This document shows positions 38,483 to 47,296 of a DNA stretch of 64,000 nt, one piece after another. The translations under genes and the position numbers were made by a program. Source of the DNA: Micromonospora sp. H61 (GTDB lineage: Bacteria; Actinomycetota; Actinomycetes; Mycobacteriales; Micromonosporaceae); the NCBI RefSeq assembly GCF_018070325.1, contig NZ_JAGPXY010000002.1:186001-250000 (forward strand), read 5' to 3'. A model generated the notes under the pieces. The model saw nothing but the letters and a program-made list of their open reading frames with translations. It did not search any database and had not been told where the DNA came from. Numbering within the stretch: position 1 is the first letter of the stretch; the number at the start of each line of letters is the position of its first letter.

Positions 38483-40468
38483 ATGGCGGAGCCGTGGCGG
38501 GACCGGGCGCGACGGGCGGTCGAGTGGAACTGGCGGCTACGGTCCGTCGGTGATCCGCGCCCGCACTACGTGATCTGTGGCAAGGACGCGCTCGCCTACT
38601 ACGTGGCCCGGGCGATGCTCGAATCCGAGCTGCCGGCGGGTGGGGCCCGGGTGACAGTCGTGGTGCCGGAGCGTTACCGCAGCAACGGGCCGGACGTGGC
38701 CGGGCTGCGCGGGGTCCGGGTGGTCCGCTCGGACCGGCTGGACGTGGCCACCTTCGAGGCCGCCGGTCTGGCCGGCGCGACCGGGCTGGCCCTGTTGCAC
38801 CAGGACGACGTGGGCAACCTGCACGCCGCGCTCTGCGCCCAGGCTGTCGACCAGCGGGTCCGCCAGGTGCTGCGGATGTTCAACGGCACCCTTGCCGACG
38901 GCGTACGCAAGCTGCTCAAGGCCCCGGTCGAGGTGCTCTCCGACGCCGAGATGGCCGCGCCGGCCTTCGTGGCCGCCGCGCTCAACGAGGTCGACCCGAG
39001 TTCCTTCCAACACCGGGACAAGACGCTGCGGGTGGCGCGTCGGGCCGACGTCCGACAGCAGGACGTGGTCTGCGCGTTGGCGCACCTCAGCGAGGCGCAG
39101 GGGGTGGAGTTGCTGCCGGCCGAGCAGGCCGGAGCCGACCTGGTGCTCGCCGAGGCGACCGGTCAGCCACCGGGCACCGAGGTCGCCGCCCGCCGGTTGG
39201 TCCGGGCACGTCAGCGTCGTCGTCCGGTCGCCGTGGTGCTGGGGGCGGTCCGCGGCTTCGCCACCCGCAAGATCGGCGTTGCGGTGATGGCGGTGCTCGC
39301 GCTGATCGCGGTGCTGGGGGCGCTGATCTCCCGGGCCGAGGACGTCTCTCCGCTGGAGGCGCTGTACCTGACCCTGGTCACCACCCTCAGCGGCGCCGAC
39401 CCGGACACCACCAAGGCGGCGGACGCCCAGATCATGCAGGTGGTGCTCAACCTGGCCGGGTTGGCGCTGATCCCGCTGATCACCGCCGTCGTGGTGGACG
39501 GCATCGTCAACGCCCGGCTGGCCCTGCACACCGGCCGCCTGCAACCCGCGCGGGTCGGGCACGTGGTGGTGATCGGCCTGGGCAACGTCGGCACCCGGGT
39601 GATGGCGCAGCTACGCGAGTACGACGTCGAGGTGGTGGCGATCGACAAGGATCCGGAGCCGCGCGGTGCCGCCCTGGCCCGCCAACTGGAGGTGCCGCTG
39701 ATCGTCGGCGACGCCGCGTTGCCGGAGACACTTGTCGCCGCCTCGGTGGCCGACTGCCAGGCGCTGGTGGTGGCGTCCACCGACGACGTGGCCAACCTGG
39801 AGGCGGCGCTCGCTGCCCGCGACCTCCGCGCCGACCTGCGGGTGGTGCTACGGCTCTTCGACGGTGACTTCGCCGAACGGGTGGAGGAGACGTTCGCGCT
39901 GGGGGTGTCCCGCTCGGTCTCCTACCTGGCCGCCCCGGCCTTCATCGGGGCGCTCACCGAACGCGCCGTGATCACCACGATCCCGGTCGACCGGCACGCG
40001 TTGCCGGTCGCCGAGGTGCCGGTCGCCGCCGGCTCCGCGCTGGACGGCCGACCGCTGGGCGTGGTCAACCGGGACGGGCAGGTCCGGCTGATCGCCCGCA
40101 CCCCGTCGGGCGGCGCCAAGACCATCTGGTGGAAGGACCTCGACCCCCGGCAGGTGATCTTCGCTGGTGACCGGCTGACGGTGGTCGCCCGGCGTCGCGG
40201 GTTGGACTGGCTGACGCGGCAGTGCGCCCCGCCGGCCCACCCCGTCCCGGTCCCCCGGCCGGCCGGGGCGGTCCACGGCGGGGTGCACACCCCGGCGGCG
40301 GCGTCTCCCTCGGTGCCGGGCCCGACGGACTCCGGGGTCGCCGCGTCCGCGCCCGGCGCGGCGCATCCCGTTCCCCCCGCCGAGGGTGCCTCTTCGACGA
40401 CCAACGGCGGCCTAGCTGACGGATTCGAGCTGACCCGCCGGCATGACGGGACCGGCGAGGTGAGCTGA
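38483..40468 (+). CDS. Two-RCK-domain membrane protein (potassium-channel-like)
   Basis: 661 residues. A first TrkA-N/RCK-like domain (about 25-220, degenerate nucleotide loop VICGKDALAYYVA), two membrane helices (about 263-283 and 316-338) with a pore-like loop, a second TrkA-N domain with intact GLGNVG at 365-370 and DKDPEP, and a TrkA-C-like region, ending in a proline/alanine-rich tail. The usual filter TVGYGD is replaced by TLSGADPD, so potassium selectivity is doubtful. RCK domains sense NAD(H), ions or nucleotides. Confidence 0.85.
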   Translation: MAEPWRDRARRAVEWNWRLRSVGDPRPHYVICGKDALAYYVARAMLESELPAGGARVTVVVPERYRSNGPDVAGLRGVRVVRSDRLDVATFEAAGLAGATGLALLHQDDVGNLHAALCAQAVDQRVRQVLRMFNGTLADGVRKLLKAPVEVLSDAEMAAPAFVAAALNEVDPSSFQHRDKTLRVARRADVRQQDVVCALAHLSEAQGVELLPAEQAGADLVLAEATGQPPGTEVAARRLVRARQRRRPVAVVLGAVRGFATRKIGVAVMAVLALIAVLGALISRAEDVSPLEALYLTLVTTLSGADPDTTKAADAQIMQVVLNLAGLALIPLITAVVVDGIVNARLALHTGRLQPARVGHVVVIGLGNVGTRVMAQLREYDVEVVAIDKDPEPRGAALARQLEVPLIVGDAALPETLVAASVADCQALVVASTDDVANLEAALAARDLRADLRVVLRLFDGDFAERVEETFALGVSRSVSYLAAPAFIGALTERAVITTIPVDRHALPVAEVPVAAGSALDGRPLGVVNRDGQVRLIARTPSGGAKTIWWKDLDPRQVIFAGDRLTVVARRRGLDWLTRQCAPPAHPVPVPRPAGAVHGGVHTPAAASPSVPGPTDSGVAASAPGAAHPVPPAEGASSTTNGGLADGFELTRRHDGTGEVS

Positions 40469-40518
40469 CGCCACCCGGCGCGGCCAGAACCGGCCGGCGC
40501 TGAGCGACAATCCATGCC

Positions 40519-43371
40519 ATGCGTTTCCGCATCCTGGGGCCGACCCAGGTGGTGCTGGCCGACGGGCGAGAGGTCCCCGTGGGCGGTCCGCGGCTGCGCG
40601 CCCTGCTGGCGCTCCTCCTGCTCGACGCCGGTCGGGTGGTCTCCGCGGAGCGCCTGATCGACGGCCTGTACGGGGAGCATCCGCCCCGGGGTGCTGCCAA
40701 CGCGCTCCAGTCCCAGGTGTCGCGGCTGCGCCAGGCCCTGCCCGCCGGGCACGACCCGGTCGAGTTTCACCCGGCCGGTTACCGCCTGGCCGTGGACCCC
40801 GACGAAGTCGACGCGTACCGGTTCGAACGGCTCGCCGAGGCGGGGCACCGCGCGCTCGTCGACGGCGACTGGCCCCGGGCGGCGACGGTGTTGCGCGAGG
40901 CGCTGGAGCTGTGGCGTGGTCCCGCCCTGGCCGATGCCATCGGCGCCGCCGGCGCGTCCGCGCAGGCGGCTCGGCTGGACGAACTGCGGTTGGCCGCCAT
41001 CGAGGATCGGGTCGAGGCGGACCTGGCGTTGGGCGTACAGAGCGCGCTGGTCGCGGAGTTGCGGGAGTTGGTCGTCACGCATCCCCTGCGGGAGCGTCCG
41101 CGGGGCCAGCTCATGCGTGCCCTGGCGGCACTGGGTCGGCCGGCGGAGGCGCTGGCCGAGTTCGAGGACGTCCGGCACACGCTGGCCGAGCAGCTCGGCG
41201 TCGACCCGTCGGCGGAGTTGGCGGCGGTTCACCTGGCGGTGCTGCGCGGTGAGGAACGCGGGTCGGTCGAACCGGTGCTGCCGAGTCAACTCACCACCTT
41301 CGTCGGGCGCGAGGAGGAACTCAAGCGCGTCGGCGACCTGCTCGGCGAGCGCCGGCTCGTCACCCTCACCGGCCCCGGTGGGGCGGGCAAGACGCGACTG
41401 GCGATCGAGGCCGCGGGCGGGGTCGACGGCGAGGTCCGTTTCGTCGAGCTGGCCGGGCTGGCCGACGGGTCGGACGTTCCGCAGGCGGTGCTGAGCGCGC
41501 TCGGCCTGCGCGACGCGGGCCTGCGTGCCCCGGCCGAGCCGGGCTGGCAGACCACCGACCGGTTGGTCGAGGCGCTCGCCGAGCGGCGACTGCTGCTGGT
41601 GCTCGACAACTGCGAGCACGTCCTCGTCGACGCGGCCCGGCTGGCGGCCCGGCTGCTGAGCGCGTGCCCGGCGTTGCGCGTCCTGGCCACCAGTCGGGAG
41701 CCGCTGGGGCTGGCCGGTGAGGCGCTGTGCCCGCTGTCCGGGCTCACCCTGCCACCGCTCGGCGCGTCCGCGCTGGACGCCGACGACTACGCGGCAGTTG
41801 GTCTCTTCGCCCAACGGGCCGCCGACGTCGCGCCCGACTTCACCGTCACGCCGGCCAACGTCGAGATGGTGCTGCGGATCTGCCGCAGCCTGGACGGCCT
41901 GCCGCTGGCGATCGAGTTGGCCGCCGCGCGGCTGCGGGCGCTGTCCGTCGCCGAGGTGGCCGCCCGTCTCGACGACCGGTTCCGGCTGCTGTCGACGGGC
42001 AACCGGGCCGCGTCGCCGCGACACCGCACCCTCCGGGCCGTGGTCGGGTGGAGCTGGGATCTGCTCGACGACGCCGAACGGGAAGTGGCCCGGCGGCTGA
42101 CCGTCTTCGCCGGTGGGGCCACGCTGGAAGCGGCCGAGCGGGTCTGCGGCCTGCCCACCGCCGACTTCGTCGACGCGCTCACCGGCCTGGTCGACAAGTC
42201 CTTCGTGGAGATGACGGGTGGCCGGTACCGGATGCTCGAAACGGTGCGGGCCTTCTGCGCCGAGCGCCTCGCCGAGGCCGGCGAGGCCGACCAACTCCGT
42301 CGCGCGCACACCGCGTACTTCCTGGAGTTCGCCTGGACCGCCAGCGACCACCTCCGGCGTGCCGAACAACTGCACTGGCTGCGGCTGCTGGACGCGGAGC
42401 GGGACAACCTGCACGCGGCGTTGCGCCGGGCCACCGCGGCCGGTGACGCGTCCGACGCGGCCGGAATGGTCGCGGCCCTGTCGTTCTACTGGTGGCTGCG
42501 CGGCATGCGCGGGGAAGGGGCGCGGCTTGCCGCGGACGTCCTCGAACTGCTCGGCACCGAGGCGCCGCCGGGGCTGGGTGAGGAGTTCGCCCTCTGCGTC
42601 TACAACGCCTCGCTCGCCGGCTCCGGGCATCTGCCGTCCCTCGGGACGCAGCGGTCAGTGATCCGCAGCCTCGACCGGCCGCCCCGACAGCCCTTCCTGC
42701 TGTACCTGTCGGGGATCTCGACGGGACCGCCGTCCGGCGGCGCCGAGGATGTCGACGAGCTGATGGCGGAGCTGCGGCGGCTGGTCGGCCCGGACCCGTG
42801 GATCAACGCGCTCGGCGCGATGGGCAGCGGCTCGGCGCTGATGTGGAGCGACCAACGGGACCGGGCCAGGGCCGCGCTGGCCACTGCGCTCGACGGCTTC
42901 CGCGCCACCGGGGACCGGTGGGGCACCATGATCACGCTCGGTGCGCTCGGCGAACTGGCCGCCTGGCAGGGCGATCCGGAGACGGCGGGGGCCCACATGG
43001 ATGAGGCCATGGGACTGGTCGAGGCGCTCGGGTCGGCCGTCGACCAGGCCGACATGCTGCGTACCCGGGGCGAGATAAGGCTGCGCGCCGGTGACCTCGC
43101 GGCGGCGCACGACGACTTCGCCGGTGCGCTGCTCCTCGCGCAGCGCAGCGGCGCGCCCGAGTTCGTGGCCAGCGCCCGGCTCGGCCTCGCCCAGGTGGCC
43201 CGGGTGCGCGGAGACCTGGCCGCCGCGAGGCGGTTCTGCGAGGAGGCGTTGGCCGGCGGGCTCACCGGCTGGTACGTCGGCGAGGCCGCCCGTGCCGAGA
43301 TCATTCTCGCCCTTAAGGAGATCACCGAGGCGGAGAAGGCCGGTGCGCCGCCGTCAGCGGACGGTGCGTGA
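40519..43371 (+). CDS. SARP-type regulator with STAND ATPase domain
   Basis: 950 residues. OmpR-type winged helix (RFRILGPTQVVLADGREVPV), BTAD domain to about 245, then a P-loop ATPase (TTFVGREEELKRV, TGPGGAGKTRLAIEAA near 283-297, LLLVLDNCEHVL) and C-terminal TPR-like helices. It differs from the AfsR-like gene at 11769 in having the LuxR/MalT-like ATPase lineage. ATG at 40519 has GACAAT 7 nt before it. A DrrAB-type exporter follows 30 nt later and is the likely target. Confidence 0.87.
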   Translation: MRFRILGPTQVVLADGREVPVGGPRLRALLALLLLDAGRVVSAERLIDGLYGEHPPRGAANALQSQVSRLRQALPAGHDPVEFHPAGYRLAVDPDEVDAYRFERLAEAGHRALVDGDWPRAATVLREALELWRGPALADAIGAAGASAQAARLDELRLAAIEDRVEADLALGVQSALVAELRELVVTHPLRERPRGQLMRALAALGRPAEALAEFEDVRHTLAEQLGVDPSAELAAVHLAVLRGEERGSVEPVLPSQLTTFVGREEELKRVGDLLGERRLVTLTGPGGAGKTRLAIEAAGGVDGEVRFVELAGLADGSDVPQAVLSALGLRDAGLRAPAEPGWQTTDRLVEALAERRLLLVLDNCEHVLVDAARLAARLLSACPALRVLATSREPLGLAGEALCPLSGLTLPPLGASALDADDYAAVGLFAQRAADVAPDFTVTPANVEMVLRICRSLDGLPLAIELAAARLRALSVAEVAARLDDRFRLLSTGNRAASPRHRTLRAVVGWSWDLLDDAEREVARRLTVFAGGATLEAAERVCGLPTADFVDALTGLVDKSFVEMTGGRYRMLETVRAFCAERLAEAGEADQLRRAHTAYFLEFAWTASDHLRRAEQLHWLRLLDAERDNLHAALRRATAAGDASDAAGMVAALSFYWWLRGMRGEGARLAADVLELLGTEAPPGLGEEFALCVYNASLAGSGHLPSLGTQRSVIRSLDRPPRQPFLLYLSGISTGPPSGGAEDVDELMAELRRLVGPDPWINALGAMGSGSALMWSDQRDRARAALATALDGFRATGDRWGTMITLGALGELAAWQGDPETAGAHMDEAMGLVEALGSAVDQADMLRTRGEIRLRAGDLAAAHDDFAGALLLAQRSGAPEFVASARLGLAQVARVRGDLAAARRFCEEALAGGLTGWYVGEAARAEIILALKEITEAEKAGAPPSADGA

Positions 43372-43401
43372 CCGGTCAGCGCCCGGCAGCACCGTGGGGG
43401 C

Positions 43402-44391
43402 ATGACGACATTCGAGGTGGTCGCCGAGGGTCTGGGCAAGCGGTACGGCCCGACCCGTGCGCTCGACGCGTTCGACCTGACAGTGCCACCCGGCACGGTC
43501 CACGGACTGCTGGGACCGAACGGCGCGGGCAAGACGACTGCCGTACGGATCCTCACCACGCTGCTGCGTTTCGACACGGGACGGGCCACAGTGGCCGGGT
43601 ACGACGTGCTGCGCCGGCCGGACGAGGTGCGCGCCCGGATCGGGCTGACCGGGCAGTACGCCGCGGTCGACGAGATCCTCAGCGGCCGGCAGAATCTGGA
43701 GCTGTTCGGCCGCCTGTTCCGGCTCGGCCGACGGGAGGCCCGCCGACGCGCCGGTGAGCTGCTGGAACGGTTCGGGCTCGACGAGGCGGCGAGCCGGTCC
43801 GCCGGTGAGTACTCGGGTGGGATGCGTCGCCGGTTGGACCTCGCCGCCAGCCTGATCCGTACGCCGCGGGTGCTGTTCCTGGACGAGCCGACGACCGGCC
43901 TGGACCCGCGCAGCCGCAACCAGGTGTGGGACCTGGTCCGCGGTCTCGTGGCGGACGGGACGACCGTGCTGCTCACCACGCAGTACCTGGAGGAGGCCGA
44001 TCAGCTCGCCGACCGGATCTCGGTGATCGACGCCGGTCGGGTGGTGGCCGAGGGTTCACCGGACCAACTGAAGGCGATGACCGGTGGCGACCGGATCGAG
44101 GTGGTGGTCCGCGACGCGGCCGAGCTGAGCCGGGCGGCCCGCCTCGTCGCGCCGATCTGCGGTGCGGAACCCGAACTCGACCCGGTGATCCGGCGGCTCA
44201 GCGTGCCGGTGCTCGATCGGGTCGCCGGCCTGGTCGACGTGGTACGCGCGCTGGACGACGCCGGGATCGCGGTCGAGGACATCGGCCTGCGGCGCGCGAC
44301 GTTGGACGAGGCATTCCTGCACCTGACCGGGCACCGGCCGGACGAGGCCCGCGAGCCCGTGGCGGCCGAACGAACTGTGGAGGTGGCATGA
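43402..44391 (+). CDS. Daunorubicin-resistance (DrrA-like) ABC transporter ATP-binding protein
   Basis: 329 residues. Walker A GLLGPNGAGKTTAV, Q-loop GLTGQYAAVDEIL, signature YSGGMRRRLDLAASL, Walker B VLFLDEPTTGLDPRSR, and the DrrA-specific C-terminal region (GIAVEDIGLRRATLDEAFLH). Powers export of drugs or lipids with the permease encoded next, whose start overlaps by 4 nt. The SARP-type regulator is directly upstream. Confidence 0.9.
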   Translation: MTTFEVVAEGLGKRYGPTRALDAFDLTVPPGTVHGLLGPNGAGKTTAVRILTTLLRFDTGRATVAGYDVLRRPDEVRARIGLTGQYAAVDEILSGRQNLELFGRLFRLGRREARRRAGELLERFGLDEAASRSAGEYSGGMRRRLDLAASLIRTPRVLFLDEPTTGLDPRSRNQVWDLVRGLVADGTTVLLTTQYLEEADQLADRISVIDAGRVVAEGSPDQLKAMTGGDRIEVVVRDAAELSRAARLVAPICGAEPELDPVIRRLSVPVLDRVAGLVDVVRALDDAGIAVEDIGLRRATLDEAFLHLTGHRPDEAREPVAAERTVEVA

Positions 44392-45173
44392 CCACGGCGA
44401 TCGCTGACGGTTGGACGATGACCAGGCGGAACATGACGCACGTGGTCCGCGCTCCGGAGGAGCTGATCCTCTACTTCTCGCTGCCGATCATGTTCGTGCT
44501 GGTCTTCGGGTACGTGTTCGGCAGCGGCATGCAGGTGGCGGGTGGCGGCAACTACCGCGAGTTCCTGCTGCCCGGGGTCTTCGTGATGACGATGCTCTAC
44601 GGGTTGGGGGCCACCGCGACCGGCGTGGCGCTGGACCTCAGCCGGGGCGTGGTCGACCGGTTCCGGTCGATGCCGATGGCACGGTCCGCCCTGATGACCG
44701 GTCGCAGCGCCGCCGACCTGCTGCGCGCCCTGCTGGAGATGTCCACCCTCCTGGTGTGTGGCCTGCTCGTCGGGTGGCAGTGGCGACAGGGTGTCGGAAA
44801 GGCGATGCTCGCCGTCGGTCTCCTCCTGCTGCTGCGAATCGCTATCACCTGGGTCGGGATCTACCTGGCGCTGCTGGTCCGCAACCCGGACACGGTCGGC
44901 GTGATCGTCTTTCCGGCGGCGTTCCCGTTGAGCGCGATCTCCAACGTCTTCGTGTCGCCCGAGCTGATGCCTCCGGTCATCGGGACGATCTCGGAGTGGA
45001 ACCCGCTGTCGGCCACCGTCGCGGCGATCCGCGAACTGTTCGGCAACCCGGGCCTGGGTGGCGACTCCTGGCCGGCGGAGCACGCGCTGCTGTTGGCGGT
45101 GCTGTGGCCGGTGCTGCTGATCGCGACGTTCGCCCCGCTGGCCGTGCGCCGCTACCAGCGGTTGAGCCGCTGA
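44388..45173 (+). CDS. DrrB-like ABC-2 type permease
   Basis: 261 residues, six predicted helices of the ABC-2 family. Recognisable parts: EELILYFSLPIMFVLVFGYV, FVMTMLYGLGATATGVALDL, DRFRSMPMARSALMTGR and FPLSAISNVFVSPELMPP. It forms the membrane path of the exporter with the preceding ATPase. The ATG overlaps the ATPase stop (ATGA). Confidence 0.9.
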   Translation: MTTAIADGWTMTRRNMTHVVRAPEELILYFSLPIMFVLVFGYVFGSGMQVAGGGNYREFLLPGVFVMTMLYGLGATATGVALDLSRGVVDRFRSMPMARSALMTGRSAADLLRALLEMSTLLVCGLLVGWQWRQGVGKAMLAVGLLLLLRIAITWVGIYLALLVRNPDTVGVIVFPAAFPLSAISNVFVSPELMPPVIGTISEWNPLSATVAAIRELFGNPGLGGDSWPAEHALLLAVLWPVLLIATFAPLAVRRYQRLSR

Positions 45174-45192
45174 CGCCGGCCGCCTGCCCGGG

Positions 45193-46428
45193 TCAGCGGC
45201 GGGCCCGCAGCGCGTAGCAGGCGGCACCGACGGCGAGCACGCCGAAGCCGGCGATCACGCTGCTCAGCGGCAGGTTGACCGCGAGCAGCAGACAACCGAA
45301 GAGCCCGAGAACGGCGAGCGCCCGGACCGGCAAGCGTCGGTCCGGGTCCCGGCCCACTGTGAGCGCCGCCGCGTTGGTGATCGCGTAGTAGACCAGCACG
45401 GTGCAGCTGGAGAAGCCGATCGCGTCGCGGACGTCGCCTATCAGCACCACCACGATCACCACGGCGGCGACCGCCAGCTCGGCCCGGTGCGGCACCTGGT
45501 GCACAGGGTGCACGGCGGCCAGCGCACCGGGCAGGTCACGGCGGCGGGCCATCGCGAGGGTGGTCCGACCGACCCCGGCGACCAGGGACAGCAGCACCCC
45601 GACGACTGCGATGGTGGCACCGGCGCGGACCACCCACGCCAGGCCGGGCAGCCCGGCGGCGGTCACCACGTCGACAAGGGGCGCGGCGGAGTCGGCCAGC
45701 CGGTCGGCGCCGAGCACGCCGAGGGTGACCACGGCCAGCACCAGGTAGATCACGAGCACCACCCCGAGCGCCAGCGGCAGCGCGCGCGGGATGGTCCGTT
45801 GCGGGTCGCGGACCTCCTCGCCGAGCGTGGCGATCCTGGCGTACCCGGCGAACGCGAAGAACAGCAGCCCGGCGGCGGTGAGCACGCCCCGCGCCGAACC
45901 GCCGGGTTCGCCGAGCCGGTCCAGATGCACCGGCCCACCGACCAGGCCGACGACCGTGACCAGGGCGAGCACCGCCAGCACGAGCGCGACCAGCGCCCTG
46001 GTCACGGTGGCCGTCTTGCCGATGCCGCGCAGGTTCACGGCGGTCACCGCGAGCACCGCGCCGACGGCGACCAGCCGGGCCTGCCCCGGCCACAGGTACG
46101 CCCCGATGGTCAACGCCATCGCCGCGCAGCTTGCCGTCTTGCCGACCACGAACCCCCAGCCGGCCACGAAACCGGCGAACGGTCCGAGGCGCTCCCGGCC
46201 GTAGACGTAGGTGCCACCGGACTCCGGGTAACGGGCCGCCAGCCGCGCCGAGCTGGTCGCGTTGCAGAAGGCGACGAAGCCGGCCAACGCCAGCGCGGGC
46301 AGCAGGCCCGCGCCGCCGGCCGCCGCCACCGCCGGGCCGAAGACCACGAAGATGCCGGCGCCCAGCATCGAGCCCAACCCGATGACAACCGCATCGGGTA
46401 CGCCCAACCGCCGCCTTAGTTGATCCAC
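45193..46428 (-). CDS. APC-family amino acid permease
   Basis: 411 residues from the GTG at 46428, chosen because TAGGTT lies 7 nt before it; a TTG at 46437 also opens the frame. Twelve hydrophobic helices with the APC marks GLGSMLGAGIFVVFGP and AARYPESGGTYVYGRERLGP in helix 1 and after, and GYARIATLGEEVRDPQRTIP. Imports or exchanges amino acids or amines. It is next to the PAP2 gene but has its own promoter. Confidence 0.88.
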   Translation of the reverse strand: MDQLRRRLGVPDAVVIGLGSMLGAGIFVVFGPAVAAAGGAGLLPALALAGFVAFCNATSSARLAARYPESGGTYVYGRERLGPFAGFVAGWGFVVGKTASCAAMALTIGAYLWPGQARLVAVGAVLAVTAVNLRGIGKTATVTRALVALVLAVLALVTVVGLVGGPVHLDRLGEPGGSARGVLTAAGLLFFAFAGYARIATLGEEVRDPQRTIPRALPLALGVVLVIYLVLAVVTLGVLGADRLADSAAPLVDVVTAAGLPGLAWVVRAGATIAVVGVLLSLVAGVGRTTLAMARRRDLPGALAAVHPVHQVPHRAELAVAAVVIVVVLIGDVRDAIGFSSCTVLVYYAITNAAALTVGRDPDRRLPVRALAVLGLFGCLLLAVNLPLSSVIAGFGVLAVGAACYALRARR

Positions 46429-46435
46429 GAACCAC

Positions 46436-46441
46436 AACCTA
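46436..46441 (-). promoter_or_regulatory. Leaderless-type -10 box of the APC permease gene
   Basis: TAGGTT on the minus strand lies 7 nt before the GTG at 46428. It includes the stop codon of the PAP2 gene. Confidence 0.5.
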
Positions 46442-47206
46442 GGGGTACGAGGTGAACGGCCGATCCCACTCGCGTAACCGGCCGGGGAGCGGCACGCCGT
46501 CCCAGGGTGCCCGGTGCAGCAGCCGGTCCAGGAGCAGGCCCAGCAGCAGCCCGGCCACCGAGTCGGTCAGCCAGTGCCAGCCGAGGTAGGTGGTGGTGGT
46601 GAGGACGACCAGCGGCGGCACGACGCGGATCACTGTGACGAGCCGGGCTGGCAATTGGCGGCCGAAGCTGCGGGCCAGCGGGGCGAGCAGCAGCGCGATG
46701 ACCCCGTACCAGACGATCGCGTTGGCGACGTGCCCCGACGGGTAGGACTGGGCGAACCGCACCGGCAGGTCGTCGTGGAACAGCGGCAGGGTCTGCTCGG
46801 GCGTCAGGAACGGCTCCTTGACGCTGGCGCTCGGTGCCGCCCGCGCGGTCCAGATCTTGAGTGGGCCGATCGTCAGGTTGGTCAGCGCGAACGCGACCAC
46901 CGGAGGCAGAATCGGCCGCACCGACCGCAGCCGGACGGCCAGCAGCACGCCCAGCCCGACGGCGATCAACGTCAGCGGAGTGCCCTGGCCGAGGAAGTTC
47001 AGCACCCGGGCGACCCAGTAGGCGGCGGCCGGCCGGTGCCCGTCGGCCCAGTCGGCGATCGCCCGGTCCACTCCGAAGAGCTGGTCGGCGGCGAGCGCCA
47101 CCGTCAACCCGACCAGACCGACCAGCAGGAGCGCGTCGAACCACCAGCCGGCCGGCCGGACGGACCGTAGCCGCAGGTCACGTCGTACCGCTGAGGGTTT
47201 GAGCAC
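46439..47206 (-). CDS. PAP2-family membrane phosphatase
   Basis: 255 residues with five to six helices. Motifs: KIWTARAAPS (variant of KxxxxxxRP), SYPSGHVAN with the catalytic histidine, and YLGWHWLTDSVAG. Likely dephosphorylates lipid pyrophosphates or phosphatidate on the outer face of the membrane. GTG at 47206 follows TAGCGT by 6 nt. Confidence 0.87.
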   Translation of the reverse strand: MLKPSAVRRDLRLRSVRPAGWWFDALLLVGLVGLTVALAADQLFGVDRAIADWADGHRPAAAYWVARVLNFLGQGTPLTLIAVGLGVLLAVRLRSVRPILPPVVAFALTNLTIGPLKIWTARAAPSASVKEPFLTPEQTLPLFHDDLPVRFAQSYPSGHVANAIVWYGVIALLLAPLARSFGRQLPARLVTVIRVVPPLVVLTTTTYLGWHWLTDSVAGLLLGLLLDRLLHRAPWDGVPLPGRLREWDRPFTSYP

Positions 47207-47212
47207 GCGACC

Positions 47213-47218
47213 ACGCTA
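47213..47218 (-). promoter_or_regulatory. Leaderless-type -10 box of the PAP2 gene
   Basis: TAGCGT on the minus strand, 6 nt before the GTG at 47206; no ribosome-binding site. Confidence 0.5.
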
Positions 47219-47296
47219 CCGGCCCGGCGCGAGGGCGGGGTATGCGGCGCTGTGGGCCCAACCACGATCAGGGGCGGATGCGGGGGGCGACCAGTC

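Noticed and set aside
39922..42630. A 902-residue minus-strand open frame opposite the SARP-type gene
   Set aside because: The plus strand there has clear BTAD and P-loop domains; the minus frame has no family features and biased composition.
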